This document shows positions 57,031-64,000 of a stretch of 64,000 bases of DNA, piece by piece. The notes below the pieces were generated by a model. The model saw only the letters and a program-made list of their open reading frames with translations, ran no database searches and was not told the origin of the DNA. This stretch comes from an uncultured Adlercreutzia sp. Its GTDB lineage: Bacteria; Actinomycetota; Coriobacteriia; Coriobacteriales; Eggerthellaceae. Position 1 is the stretch's first letter, and each line of letters opens with the position of its first letter. Position numbers and translations under genes: made by a program. The stretch covers positions 1 to 64,000 of the forward strand of contig NZ_CAUASN010000016.1 of the NCBI RefSeq assembly GCF_958431955.1, written 5' to 3'.

Positions 57031-58776
57031 ATGAAGCTGCCGCACATCAAGGTTGAAGTGGAATATCGCGAAGAGGAGACGGGCGCGCCCGGAAAGGTGT
57101 CGCCAGCGCTCATCGCCGGGTTCGGGTTGCATTGGGCCTGGGTGTATCTCTTCATGTTCAACGGCCAGTACATCCTCTTTCCCGAGACGGCCGCCATGCA
57201 GACGCTGCTATCGGCCACCTCGGGCGCGACCCATGCCGCGGCGCTGCTGATGTACGCCATCTTCTTGAAGCAGGCGCGCACGCTGTTCGACACACCCCAG
57301 CACATCCGCCGCAACCGCGTTATCGCCGCCATCCTCGTGGCCGCGGCCACGCTTCTGTGCATGGCGGGGAACCTGCTGGGGGCAGGCGCGCTGGCCGCCG
57401 CCGTGTTCGTCGCCGCCGGCGTAACGAGCGGCGTGGGCTCGGCCATGCTCCTCATGAGCTTCGGAGTGTCTTTCAGCGTATGCGACCTGCCCACCATCGC
57501 CCTGTGCACGGCGCTCTCCGTTCCCGCGAGCGCCCTCGTCTTCGCCATCACCATCAGCCTGAGCGCCCTTGTCGCGCCCGTCGGGGCTCTTCTGTGCTTC
57601 GCGCTGCCGTTCATGGAATTGCTCTGCCTGAACAAGTGCTCGGCCGACCTGGTGGACAAGCTTGAGTTCTCGTTTCTGACCATGCCCGTGCGCACGGCCT
57701 CGTTCGCCGGGCATATCGGCGTGCCGTCCCTCGTCTTCGGGCTGCTGCTGGGCGTGCTGCGCACCTGCGCGCTGACGGGGCCCCTGCTCGACCTGTTCCA
57801 AGCGGGCGATGCGGCGGCCAACGCCTTCGCCTCGGCCATCTTCACGGCAAGCCTCTTCGCGGGGCTGGCCCTCATCATGGCCATGCTCACCCTGCGCAAA
57901 TCGCGCAACTTCGCCTTCCGCATGCTCGTGCCCCTCATAGCGGCGCTTTTGGCCTTGCTGTGCGCACCCTGCGGCGACGATGCGTTCTTCAACTGCTTCG
58001 CCCTGTTCAGCTGCTATTTCATGCTGGAGGCGAGCCTGTGGGTCATGTACTCCGACATTGCCCAAAGCTACCGGGTGAGCGCGTTCACCACCTTCGGCTT
58101 CGGCCACGGCCTTCTGTCGGCTGGCTCGCTCGTAGGCTTTCTCCTGCTGCAGCCGGGCGGCGTGCTGGCCGGCGCGGGGGACGATCCTTTGGCACTCGCC
58201 CTCATCGGACTCATTACCCTTACCTTGGGCACGGCCGTGCTGCCCAACGCCGCCGAGGTGCGCAGCTCCCTGAAACGCGGGCGGTTCTGCCCGTCGTTTA
58301 CCGACCATACCGATCTGGAAGAGCTGATGAGCGGCGAGGCGCGCTACGAGATAGCGCCCGATCCGAGCATCTCGGAGACGATGGCGGCAGGCGGCGAGGG
58401 CGCGCAGGGCACCGGAAGCGATGCGCCGGGGGCCGTCTCGTCAGAGGCGGCAAAGGAAAGCCTGCGGCCTGATGCGCAGACGGGATCGCACGCCGTTCCG
58501 GACGCGGCGCAATCGCAGACAGCCGAATCTCCCGAGCAGCGGGCCGGGCGTTTCAAGCGCAAGTGCGCCGCTGTGGCCGACACGTTCTTGCTGTCGCGCA
58601 AGGAGACCGAGGTGCTGTTCCTCTTGGCGAAGGGCCGCAATTCCGCGGCCATCCAGGAAGCGCTCTACATTTCCGCCGGCACGGCCAACACCCACATGCG
58701 GCACATCTACCGTAAGCTCGACGTGCATTCCCAGCACGAGCTCATCGAGCTGGTGGAGAGCATGGAGGCGGAATAG
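57031..58776 (+). CDS. LuxR-type regulator with multi-pass membrane N-terminal half
   Basis: A 581-residue protein. Residues about 30-420 contain some 12 hydrophobic helices resembling a transporter fold (LIAGFGLHWAWVYLFMFNGQ at the first). A variable Ala/Gly-rich linker follows (about 430-515). The end is a LuxR helix-turn-helix: LSRKETEVLFLLAKGRNSAA, IQEALYISAGTANTHM, RHIYRKLDVHSQHELIEL. It is divergent from the dmsABC-like operon, its probable target, and may also act at 60046-60090. ATG 57031 follows GAGGGGAACC. The signal is probably sensed by the membrane half. Confidence 0.9.
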   Translation: MKLPHIKVEVEYREEETGAPGKVSPALIAGFGLHWAWVYLFMFNGQYILFPETAAMQTLLSATSGATHAAALLMYAIFLKQARTLFDTPQHIRRNRVIAAILVAAATLLCMAGNLLGAGALAAAVFVAAGVTSGVGSAMLLMSFGVSFSVCDLPTIALCTALSVPASALVFAITISLSALVAPVGALLCFALPFMELLCLNKCSADLVDKLEFSFLTMPVRTASFAGHIGVPSLVFGLLLGVLRTCALTGPLLDLFQAGDAAANAFASAIFTASLFAGLALIMAMLTLRKSRNFAFRMLVPLIAALLALLCAPCGDDAFFNCFALFSCYFMLEASLWVMYSDIAQSYRVSAFTTFGFGHGLLSAGSLVGFLLLQPGGVLAGAGDDPLALALIGLITLTLGTAVLPNAAEVRSSLKRGRFCPSFTDHTDLEELMSGEARYEIAPDPSISETMAAGGEGAQGTGSDAPGAVSSEAAKESLRPDAQTGSHAVPDAAQSQTAESPEQRAGRFKRKCAAVADTFLLSRKETEVLFLLAKGRNSAAIQEALYISAGTANTHMRHIYRKLDVHSQHELIELVESMEAE

Positions 58777-58795
58777 GGCCCTGCGTTACGGGACC

Positions 58796-60001
58796 CTAAC
58801 GCTCGTAGACCTGGTCGGTCTTCATCATGGTTTGGGCTTTGTGCCAGATGGTGTGCGGCGTGTCATGCCGCACCTCCCGTGGTCGCATCTCATAGCGATC
58901 GGTCACACCGCCCAACACATCGACGGCGAACACCTCTTCGGAAATCTCGATGGCATCGGCTGGGCAGATGGCTTCGCAGCTGCGGCATTTCACGCAGTCG
59001 CTCGGACGGTGCTCCACGCCGAAGACGCCATCGCCGTCAGCGAATTTCGCCAGCGCGCCAGTGGGGCAGAAGACGGCGCACATCTGACAGGACGTGCAGT
59101 GTTCGGGATGAATGATCACATGGCCCCATAACCGCGTATCCACCATGACATCCTCCGGTTCGCCGAGAGCGGCCAAGTCGTCGAGCAAGCGCTCGCGCCG
59201 ATCGGGAACGAAATGGGGAAGCGTGCCGTCGTCCATCACCTTCAAATAAGAGGCCGGAGGGCGCTCCTCTCCTTCTGCGTCCCCAAACGGTGCCGCCTTT
59301 CCCAAGGCCTCGGCCATGGCCTGCTCGGCCACGAGCGCACCGGCGCGTGCCGCCGTCTGGGCCCCTTCCGCAAAGAGGGCGCGGCGATCACCATCGTAGT
59401 CGGCCGCCTTCTTTACCGCAGCGGGCAGCTTGCCCGCAAAGCGCACGACCATGGGAGCGCCCCACAACGAGAGGAGTCGGCCCGTCGTCTCCGCGACCGC
59501 ATCGGCGCAGGCACGGCCGCGCCGATGAGCGCACCGCTCGCAATCGCCGTGGATGAGCGTCACCTCGGCTGACCCCTGAGCCGCCAGGTGCACGAGCAGC
59601 GACTCGTCCACGCGCCCCAGGCATTCCACGCGCACGACCATGGACTCGTCAAAGCGTCCGCGGGCCCGGTCGAGCAGCGTGCCGCAGCCGATGGCCACCC
59701 TGCCGGCACCGGCGTCAAGAGCCGCGTCGCACGCCGCCTCAAGAGCCGCGTCACCCGGATGATGCGCCTCTAGCGCGCAGGTGGGGCACACGGTGGCGCA
59801 GGTTCCGCAGCCGATGCACTGCTCGGGGGACACGGAAAGCGACGCGCCGTCGTAGGAGATGCAGCCCGACGCGCACGCCTCGGCGCAGCGCAGGCAGTCG
59901 GCATGGCGGTTGCGCACGAGCACGCAGCGCTCTTGGTGGACGGTGATGTACGGGCTTTCCAGCTTGCCGATAAGTCCCAACATGGTGTCGATGCTCGCCA
60001 T
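58796..60001 (-). CDS. Polyferredoxin with central MvhD-like domain
   Basis: A 401-residue cytoplasmic iron-sulfur protein. The N-terminus has CLRCAEACASGC and CIGCGTCATVCPTC. The centre resembles MvhD/HdrA-associated subunits: MVVRVECLGRVDESLLVHLA and TLIHGDCERCAHRRG. The C-terminus has CTSCQMCAVFCPTGAL and CVKCRSCEAICPADAI. It could link soluble electron donors to the membrane redox complexes or assist molybdoenzyme assembly. ATG 60001 was chosen for AAGGGGG five bases upstream; an earlier ATG at 60034 lacks a site. It is divergent from the operon at 60141. Confidence 0.82.
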   Translation of the reverse strand: MASIDTMLGLIGKLESPYITVHQERCVLVRNRHADCLRCAEACASGCISYDGASLSVSPEQCIGCGTCATVCPTCALEAHHPGDAALEAACDAALDAGAGRVAIGCGTLLDRARGRFDESMVVRVECLGRVDESLLVHLAAQGSAEVTLIHGDCERCAHRRGRACADAVAETTGRLLSLWGAPMVVRFAGKLPAAVKKAADYDGDRRALFAEGAQTAARAGALVAEQAMAEALGKAAPFGDAEGEERPPASYLKVMDDGTLPHFVPDRRERLLDDLAALGEPEDVMVDTRLWGHVIIHPEHCTSCQMCAVFCPTGALAKFADGDGVFGVEHRPSDCVKCRSCEAICPADAIEISEEVFAVDVLGGVTDRYEMRPREVRHDTPHTIWHKAQTMMKTDQVYER

Positions 60002-60045
60002 GGCTTCCCCCTTGTCCTCGGTGGTTTCCGCCATCATAAAGGCCA

Positions 60046-60090
60046 TTTCATAGGCGAAATCATAGGAGCCATATTATTCCGCCTATGAAA
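60046..60090. promoter_or_regulatory. TTTCATAGGCG inverted repeat (candidate LuxR operator)
   Basis: TTTCATAGGCG (60046-60056) and CGCCTATGAAA (60080-60090) are exact complements, 11 bp each. A further TCATAGG lies between them (60060-60066). The same half-site occurs in the dmsA-like upstream region, so the divergent LuxR protein may control both loci. The element sits between the start codons of the polyferredoxin and the gene at 60141. Confidence 0.6.
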
Positions 60091-60140
60091 GCCCTCCTAC
60101 ACTGAGCCGCGTACTTGGGGAATCGAGAGAAGGAGGGATC

Positions 60141-61004
60141 ATGGCCTTGCTGAGACCGTCGCTGACGCTCGTGCTCGATCTTGACGAGCGCGTCGCCGCC
60201 GAGCAGACCATCCTCGAGATCAATCGAAGCTACGCTCATATCGGCACGCCGGTTATTCGCACCCATGGGGAGCCGGAGCTGGACGCACCCGTGCGCAACA
60301 CAGCGCGCCTGATCGTGAATATGGGCACCTATTCCTATTTGAATTCCGCCGACGAGGGAGCCGATGAACGGTGGAATGCCATCGTGGGGCCCTGGATCGG
60401 CAACATGCTGCGCAAGATCGGGAACAACATGAAGGTGTTCAACGACCGCCAGCGCAAGATCGGCTACCCGGAGGTATTCTTCGACACGCTGGACATCGAG
60501 CTGGGCGGAAGCGCCTTTACCGTAGCGGTGCGGCCCCAGGGTGCCGGTGCGGTGTCCGAAGAAGCCGCTGTCCTCGTAAGCCGCGCCCGTGCGCTGCGCA
60601 ACGACGGCACCTTCGCCGGCGCCGTGCGAGTAGAGCTGCCTTGTGCCGAAGATTGGGCCGCCCAACGCGCCGAAGCTTGGGAGGCGTGGATCGTCGAGCA
60701 CCCGGAGGCCGAGGAAGACACGGCAGACGACGCCGATAAGGAGGCCGGCACGGTGTCGGAAGCGGCCAAGGACGCACCGGCAAAGACCCGCGAGGAGCTT
60801 CTGGCCGAGGACATCATCGCCAAGAGCTACGAGAACACCGCCGTGCCGCCGACCGACTCCGATGCACTGCCGCGCCCGGAGCGGGTTCAGGAAGAAGAGG
60901 AGGAGCCCTTCGACTTCGCGGTGGATTACCGCCGCTGGGCAGTCATCGGCGCCGACGGCACCACGCGCATCTGGGATGCCGACGCCAGCTCCTTCGAGGA
61001 CTAG
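60141..61004 (+). CDS. Conserved-looking hypothetical protein, first gene of a chaperone/ferredoxin operon
   Basis: I do not recognise this family. The 287-residue protein starts LLRPSLTLVLDLDERVAAEQ and has a globular N-terminal domain to about residue 180 (VNMGTYSYLNSADEGADERW; KVFNDRQRKIGYPEVFFDTL). An acidic, Ala-rich linker follows (about 190-250), then a short C-terminal module ending YRRWAVIGADGTTRIWDADA. There is no signal peptide, membrane helix or cysteine motif. ATG 60141 follows AAGGAGGG. It starts an operon with a TorD-type chaperone, so a role in assembling exported molybdoenzymes is plausible. Confidence 0.6.
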   Translation: MALLRPSLTLVLDLDERVAAEQTILEINRSYAHIGTPVIRTHGEPELDAPVRNTARLIVNMGTYSYLNSADEGADERWNAIVGPWIGNMLRKIGNNMKVFNDRQRKIGYPEVFFDTLDIELGGSAFTVAVRPQGAGAVSEEAAVLVSRARALRNDGTFAGAVRVELPCAEDWAAQRAEAWEAWIVEHPEAEEDTADDADKEAGTVSEAAKDAPAKTREELLAEDIIAKSYENTAVPPTDSDALPRPERVQEEEEEPFDFAVDYRRWAVIGADGTTRIWDADASSFED

Positions 61005-61015
61005 CGAGGCCGACC

Positions 61016-61642
61016 ATGGCTGAGACCGCCGAGCACGCCGCGCGCATCCCGGGAGTGCACGCCCTCGTGAAGTGGGCGAGCCCCGCGGCCGAGGTGCAGG
61101 GCATTGCCGCCGGGGCCGCCGTGCTCCTGCGCGACAAGCTCGTCACGCCGCGACGCTTGGGATTCGCCGTACCGAACCGCACCTGGGCCGGCCAGCTCGC
61201 CCGCGCCTGCGAGGCCATGGGTCTGCGCGCCGACATCGCCGAAGGCGAACCTGCCGCCGAGCGCACCCGCGCCGTCATCTTCGACTTCCGCGCCCCGGCG
61301 AGCGGGTTTGCGTGGCTGTTCGTGGTGGGATGCACCGAGGGCCTGCTGCCCACGGCCGCGGCCCTTGGCGGCAGCAATGCGGCCGAGGGCGCTCTAACCG
61401 AGCAGCGCGAAGCCTTCCGGCGCCTCTGCGGTGCAGAGGGAACCCACGTGGTGCTCTCGTATTTCTGCGAGGCCGAGGCCGCCCTGGCCGATCAGATCCG
61501 CCTTCCCTCGCTTCGCACCGTCCAGCGCGGGGGCATCCCCTTCGCACGCCTGTCCCCCAGCCGCTTTGTCGGCGAGATGGGCCAAGCCCGACCCACGACC
61601 GTCGGCGGCCAGCGCTTTCTGCGCGACGCCGGCTTGAACTAG
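61016..61642 (+). CDS. Protein resembling the C-terminal part of UvrD-type helicases, without ATPase domain
   Basis: A 208-residue protein. Residues about 95-190 resemble the UvrD/Rep C-terminal region: AWLFVVGCTEGLLPTAAAL (compare the helicase VxGxxEGLxP strand), LTEQREAFRRLCGAEGTHVV with LSYF (motif VI position, where helicases read ERRLFYVAxTRA) and LSPSRFVGEM. The motif VI arginines are lost, and Walker A/B motifs are absent, so it cannot be a helicase. It lies 11 nt after the preceding gene, in the operon with TorD. It is probably a re-used structural domain. The homology is judged by eye. Confidence 0.6.
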   Translation: MAETAEHAARIPGVHALVKWASPAAEVQGIAAGAAVLLRDKLVTPRRLGFAVPNRTWAGQLARACEAMGLRADIAEGEPAAERTRAVIFDFRAPASGFAWLFVVGCTEGLLPTAAALGGSNAAEGALTEQREAFRRLCGAEGTHVVLSYFCEAEAALADQIRLPSLRTVQRGGIPFARLSPSRFVGEMGQARPTTVGGQRFLRDAGLN

Positions 61643-61656
61643 AGAGGAGAACTCCC

Positions 61657-62580
61657 ATGAGCGCACCGGATCTTTCCGCGTTCAACTTCAGCTTCGACCC
61701 GACCCTGGACACCTGGGCCATCGACGAGGGAAGCGACCGCGAGCTTGACTCGTCGGAGATCTTCCTGCCCAACGTGGAGGGTCGCAGCGAGTTTCTGCCC
61801 CCGGATGCCGACCGTATGCCCGTCATCGAGAACATGGTGAGCCTGGACAGCCCCGCCTGGGCCGCCCGTCCGGCTATCGAGCGCACCCGCGAGCTCTTCT
61901 CGCAGATGCGGCCGCACCGCGCCGTGCTGCTGGGCCTGCTGGCCGCCTGCGAACAACCCCAGGCCACGAGCTCTCTGAAGGAGGCTGTCGAGCGTATCAG
62001 CGGGCGCAAGTTCTCGGTGTACAGCCCTTCCAACTTCTGCACCATGCTGGAAGCGGCCGGCGCCCTGGAGCGCGTGACGGCCGACGGTGCGCCCTACGAT
62101 ACCGAGACAGCGGCGCCTGCCATCGTGGAGGTAGATGGGCAGGAGTTCTGGCAGCCCACCACCCCGCCGCCGGTCTGCTGGCGCACCACCGAGGCGGGGA
62201 CGGCCGCGCTCGCCGAGGACGACCCCGCAGAGCGCATCGAGCGCCTCTTTGCCCGGGAGCCTGAGTTCTTGCCGGTATACAAGCGCATCCTGCTCATGGC
62301 CGACGAGGCGGCGGGCACGTCCATGGGCCTTATGTCCGTGGCCGTGGACACCGATCCGGCCGTGGCGGATAACCGCCGCTTCTACGTGCAGCACTTCGTG
62401 GAAAGCCTGGAACGTGCCGGGGCCTTCGTGTGGAGCGACGGCGCCTGGCACACCACCGAGGCGGGCCGGGCGGCGCTGGCCGGAGCGCTGGCCGCGGTAA
62501 CCGATACCTACGAGGTACCGGCGCTCGAAGACGCCACCTGCGCGGACGTGCCCACCACCACCGATGGCGTGAACTGGTAA
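61657..62580 (+). CDS. Hypothetical protein with probable winged-helix domains
   Basis: A 307-residue protein that I cannot assign. Two segments look like winged-helix repeats: RAVLLGLLAACEQPQATSSL to WRTTEAGTAALAEDD, and FLPVYKRILLMADEAAGTSM to WHTTEAGRAALAG; both end in a TTEAGxAAL element. It has no signal peptide or membrane helix. ATG 61657 follows GAGAGGAG. Its place between the UvrD-like protein and the TorD chaperone suggests assembly or regulation of the redox enzymes. Confidence 0.6.
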   Translation: MSAPDLSAFNFSFDPTLDTWAIDEGSDRELDSSEIFLPNVEGRSEFLPPDADRMPVIENMVSLDSPAWAARPAIERTRELFSQMRPHRAVLLGLLAACEQPQATSSLKEAVERISGRKFSVYSPSNFCTMLEAAGALERVTADGAPYDTETAAPAIVEVDGQEFWQPTTPPPVCWRTTEAGTAALAEDDPAERIERLFAREPEFLPVYKRILLMADEAAGTSMGLMSVAVDTDPAVADNRRFYVQHFVESLERAGAFVWSDGAWHTTEAGRAALAGALAAVTDTYEVPALEDATCADVPTTTDGVNW

Positions 62581-62589
62581 GGAGGAGCC

Positions 62590-63285
62590 ATGACTGAGGA
62601 GATTTTGGAAGAGGCGGCGCTCACGACCGCCGAGTTCATCGCCCTGTTCAACCAGCGGGCCGCCACCTACGGGCTGCTCTCGCGCCTGTACGCCAAGGAG
62701 GTGGACGAAGCGCTGCTCGCCGAGCTCCACGGCACCCTGTGGCCCGTCAGCTCCGGCAACGACGACACCGACGCCGGCAACCGCCTCATCGCGAGCGCCT
62801 TGTCAGGCCTGTGGGAGAACACCCTCACCGAGCTGGCCGCCGACTACATGCGCGTCTTCTTCGGCCACGGCTACTCGGGCCATGCGGCCGCCTACCCCTT
62901 CGAGAGCGTGTATTCCAGCGAGAAGCGCCTGCTCATGCAGAGCGCGCGCGACGAGGTGCTGGCCCTGTACCGGGCCGCGGGCCTTTCCAAGCAAGACAGC
63001 TGGAAGGAAGGCGAGGATCATATCGCGCTTGAGCTGGAGTACATGCAGATTCTCTCCGAGCGCACGGCCCGGGCCCTGCGCGCCGGGAAGGACGACGAGG
63101 CCGCATTGTGGGTGCGCTCGCAATACCACTTCTTCGACGACCACCTCTTCGCCTGGGCACCGCTTTTGACCGCCGAGATGAAGAAGTTCGCGAAGACCGA
63201 TTTCTACCGGGGACTCGCCTTCCTGACGGAGGGCTTTCTCGATACCGACCGCGAGGTTTTGGAAGACCTCGTCGCCGAAGATTAG
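62590..63285 (+). CDS. TorD/DmsD family molybdoenzyme chaperone
   Basis: A 231-residue all-helical protein of the TorD family: FNQRAATYGLLSRLYAKEVD, the core YMRVFFGHGYSGHAAAYPFE with SVYSSEKRLLMQ, EDHIALELEYMQILSERTAR and DDHLFAWAPLLTAEMKKFAK. These cytoplasmic chaperones bind Tat signals and insert the molybdenum cofactor before export. The most likely client is the large molybdoenzyme at 53107. It starts 9 nt after the previous gene. Confidence 0.9.
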   Translation: MTEEILEEAALTTAEFIALFNQRAATYGLLSRLYAKEVDEALLAELHGTLWPVSSGNDDTDAGNRLIASALSGLWENTLTELAADYMRVFFGHGYSGHAAAYPFESVYSSEKRLLMQSARDEVLALYRAAGLSKQDSWKEGEDHIALELEYMQILSERTARALRAGKDDEAALWVRSQYHFFDDHLFAWAPLLTAEMKKFAKTDFYRGLAFLTEGFLDTDREVLEDLVAED

Positions 63286-63327
63286 AAGAGGCGCCGAGAA
63301 GACGGCGCGGGCAACAGAGGAGAGAGC

Positions 63328-63966
63328 ATGGGAGACGAGAGGAAACGAGCAGGCGCGGGCCTGTCGCGCCGCACCTTCGCCTTAGGTGTGGGCGGCGGTT
63401 GCGCGCTTCTGGCCATGGGGGCGCTTAAGGTGGTGCCGGCAGAGGCCCAGGTGCGACCGCCCGGCGGCCAAGACGAGGAGCGGCTCATCGCCGGCTGCAT
63501 TCGCTGCGAGCGCTGCGTGGAGGCCTGCCCGCGAGGCGCCCTGCGCCCGGCGCACCTGGAAGACGGCATCGTCTCGGTGCGGACGCCCACCTCGAACTTC
63601 AACGAGGGCTGGTGCGATTTCTGCGACGAGGAGAACGGCGGCGCACCGCTGTGCGTAGCCGCCTGCCCCACCGAGGCTTTGACCCTCGCGCCTGATGCCA
63701 CGGCCGAGTCCGTCATCATCGGCAAGGCCGTGCTCATCCGCGACTGGTGTTTGGCGTGGTACCGCGACAACGGCTGCCGCTTCTGCTACGACGCCTGCCC
63801 CTACGAGGCCATCGAGCTGGACGACGCGGGGCGCCCCGTGGTTCTGGCAGATGCCTGCAACGGCTGCGGCGCCTGCCAGAACGTGTGCGTGTCCCAGAAG
63901 GAAGGCTCCTACGCCGCCGGCGCCACCTCGCGCGCCATCATCGTCGTCCCCGAGAGCGAAGCCTGA
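63328..63966 (+). CDS. NapG/MauM-like Tat-exported ferredoxin
   Basis: A 212-residue iron-sulfur protein with a Tat signal (SRRTFALGVGGGCALLAMGA). Cysteine groups CIRCERCVEACPRGALRP, WCDFC with CVAACPTEALTL, CRFCYDACPYEAIELD and CNGCGACQNVC supply up to four [4Fe-4S] clusters, the NapG pattern. NapG works with the membrane protein NapH to carry quinol electrons outside. The gene starting 12 nt further on is in the right place for such a partner. ATG 63328 follows GAGGAGAG. Confidence 0.9.
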   Translation: MGDERKRAGAGLSRRTFALGVGGGCALLAMGALKVVPAEAQVRPPGGQDEERLIAGCIRCERCVEACPRGALRPAHLEDGIVSVRTPTSNFNEGWCDFCDEENGGAPLCVAACPTEALTLAPDATAESVIIGKAVLIRDWCLAWYRDNGCRFCYDACPYEAIELDDAGRPVVLADACNGCGACQNVCVSQKEGSYAAGATSRAIIVVPESEA

Positions 63967-63977
63967 AGGAGCCCGCT

Positions 63978-64000
63978 ATGAGTCAGAAACTGCGCATCAT
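63978..64000 (+). CDS. Start of the next gene of the operon (truncated by the window)
   Basis: ATG 63978 follows AAGGAG with normal spacing and opens MSQKLRI before the window ends. A NapH-like membrane ferredoxin would be expected beside a NapG-like protein, but seven residues cannot show this. Confidence 0.5.

Noticed and set aside
58796..60001. Formate dehydrogenase or hydrogenase subunit by name
   Set aside because: The cysteine pattern and the MvhD-like centre show only an electron-transfer protein; no catalytic hydrogenase or formate dehydrogenase gene is nearby.
1..64000. CRISPR array
   Set aside because: No series of regularly spaced identical repeats was found. The only tandem repeats are the in-frame units at 13885-14022.

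Overview
The window is high-GC actinobacterial DNA that looks like a gut member of the Eggerthellaceae (an Adlercreutzia/Eggerthella/Gordonibacter-type organism; the genus is inferred, not proven). The signs are a menaquinone operon, DMSO-reductase-family molybdoenzymes and Tat-exported flavoproteins beside LuxR regulators with long multi-membrane-segment N-terminal halves, an abundance of NrfC/NrfD-type electron-transfer proteins, MurT and GatD (here fused), and many GTG starts with strong Shine-Dalgarno sites. No rRNA, CRISPR array, integrase or transposase was seen; there is one tRNA (Thr, CGT).

Layout. 1-1.3 kb: the start of a sodium:solute symporter gene and a small, separately terminated transcription unit. 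1.5-6.0 kb: menF-menD-menH. 6.1-7.9 kb: an orphan sulfite-oxidase-fold domain protein, and a flavin reductase divergent from an HxlR regulator. 8.0-9.4 kb: a Panacea antitoxin / RelA-SpoT-domain toxin pair. 9.5-16.5 kb: housekeeping genes (ACT protein, folE, mscL with a zinc ribbon, rlmH, xthA, an LCP-family ligase, a fused murT-gatD). 16.6-20.1 kb: a membrane LuxR regulator divergent from a Tat/lipobox flavoprotein reductase. 20.3-24.8 kb: a HemN-like protein without its cluster cysteines, an ArsB/NhaD-like transporter, tRNA-Thr, an Abi_2 HEPN protein and a decayed gene. 24.8-37.6 kb: a UvrA paralogue, an azoreductase-like flavoprotein, a HipA-like kinase, an Fe-alcohol dehydrogenase, a uracil permease, a VanZ-RDD protein, a LOG protein, a PAS-GGDEF cyclase, thioredoxin and hicAB. 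38-43.5 kb: an MFS exporter, a 33-residue membrane peptide coupled to a FtsX/MacB-type ABC transporter, and yqeY.

The most unusual part is 43.4-51.5 kb. The last codons of yqeY plus its terminator occur again 7.9 kb downstream, immediately after an AAA ATPase gene. The second copy still reads as the same C-terminal peptide, with only synonymous codon differences. A 97-nt promoter/operator block with two 15-nt palindromes also occurs twice: intact before the ATPase gene, and decayed with no gene behind the first yqeY terminator. Between these repeats lie an EamA transporter, a MerR regulator and a four-gene respiratory cluster encoding an NrfC-like ferredoxin, an NrfD-like membrane protein, a triheme lipoprotein with a sulfite-oxidase fold, and a small exported protein of the same fold. 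This looks like an imported segment carrying an undescribed extracytoplasmic redox system.

51.6-64 kb is a second respiratory locus: a DmsABC-type complex with a very large catalytic subunit, its divergent membrane LuxR regulator, a polyferredoxin, and an operon of two unknown proteins, a protein related to the UvrD C-terminus, a TorD-type chaperone and a NapG-like ferredoxin that runs off the window. TCATAG/CTATGA elements lie both upstream of the large catalytic subunit and between the polyferredoxin and the chaperone operon, which suggests one regulon.
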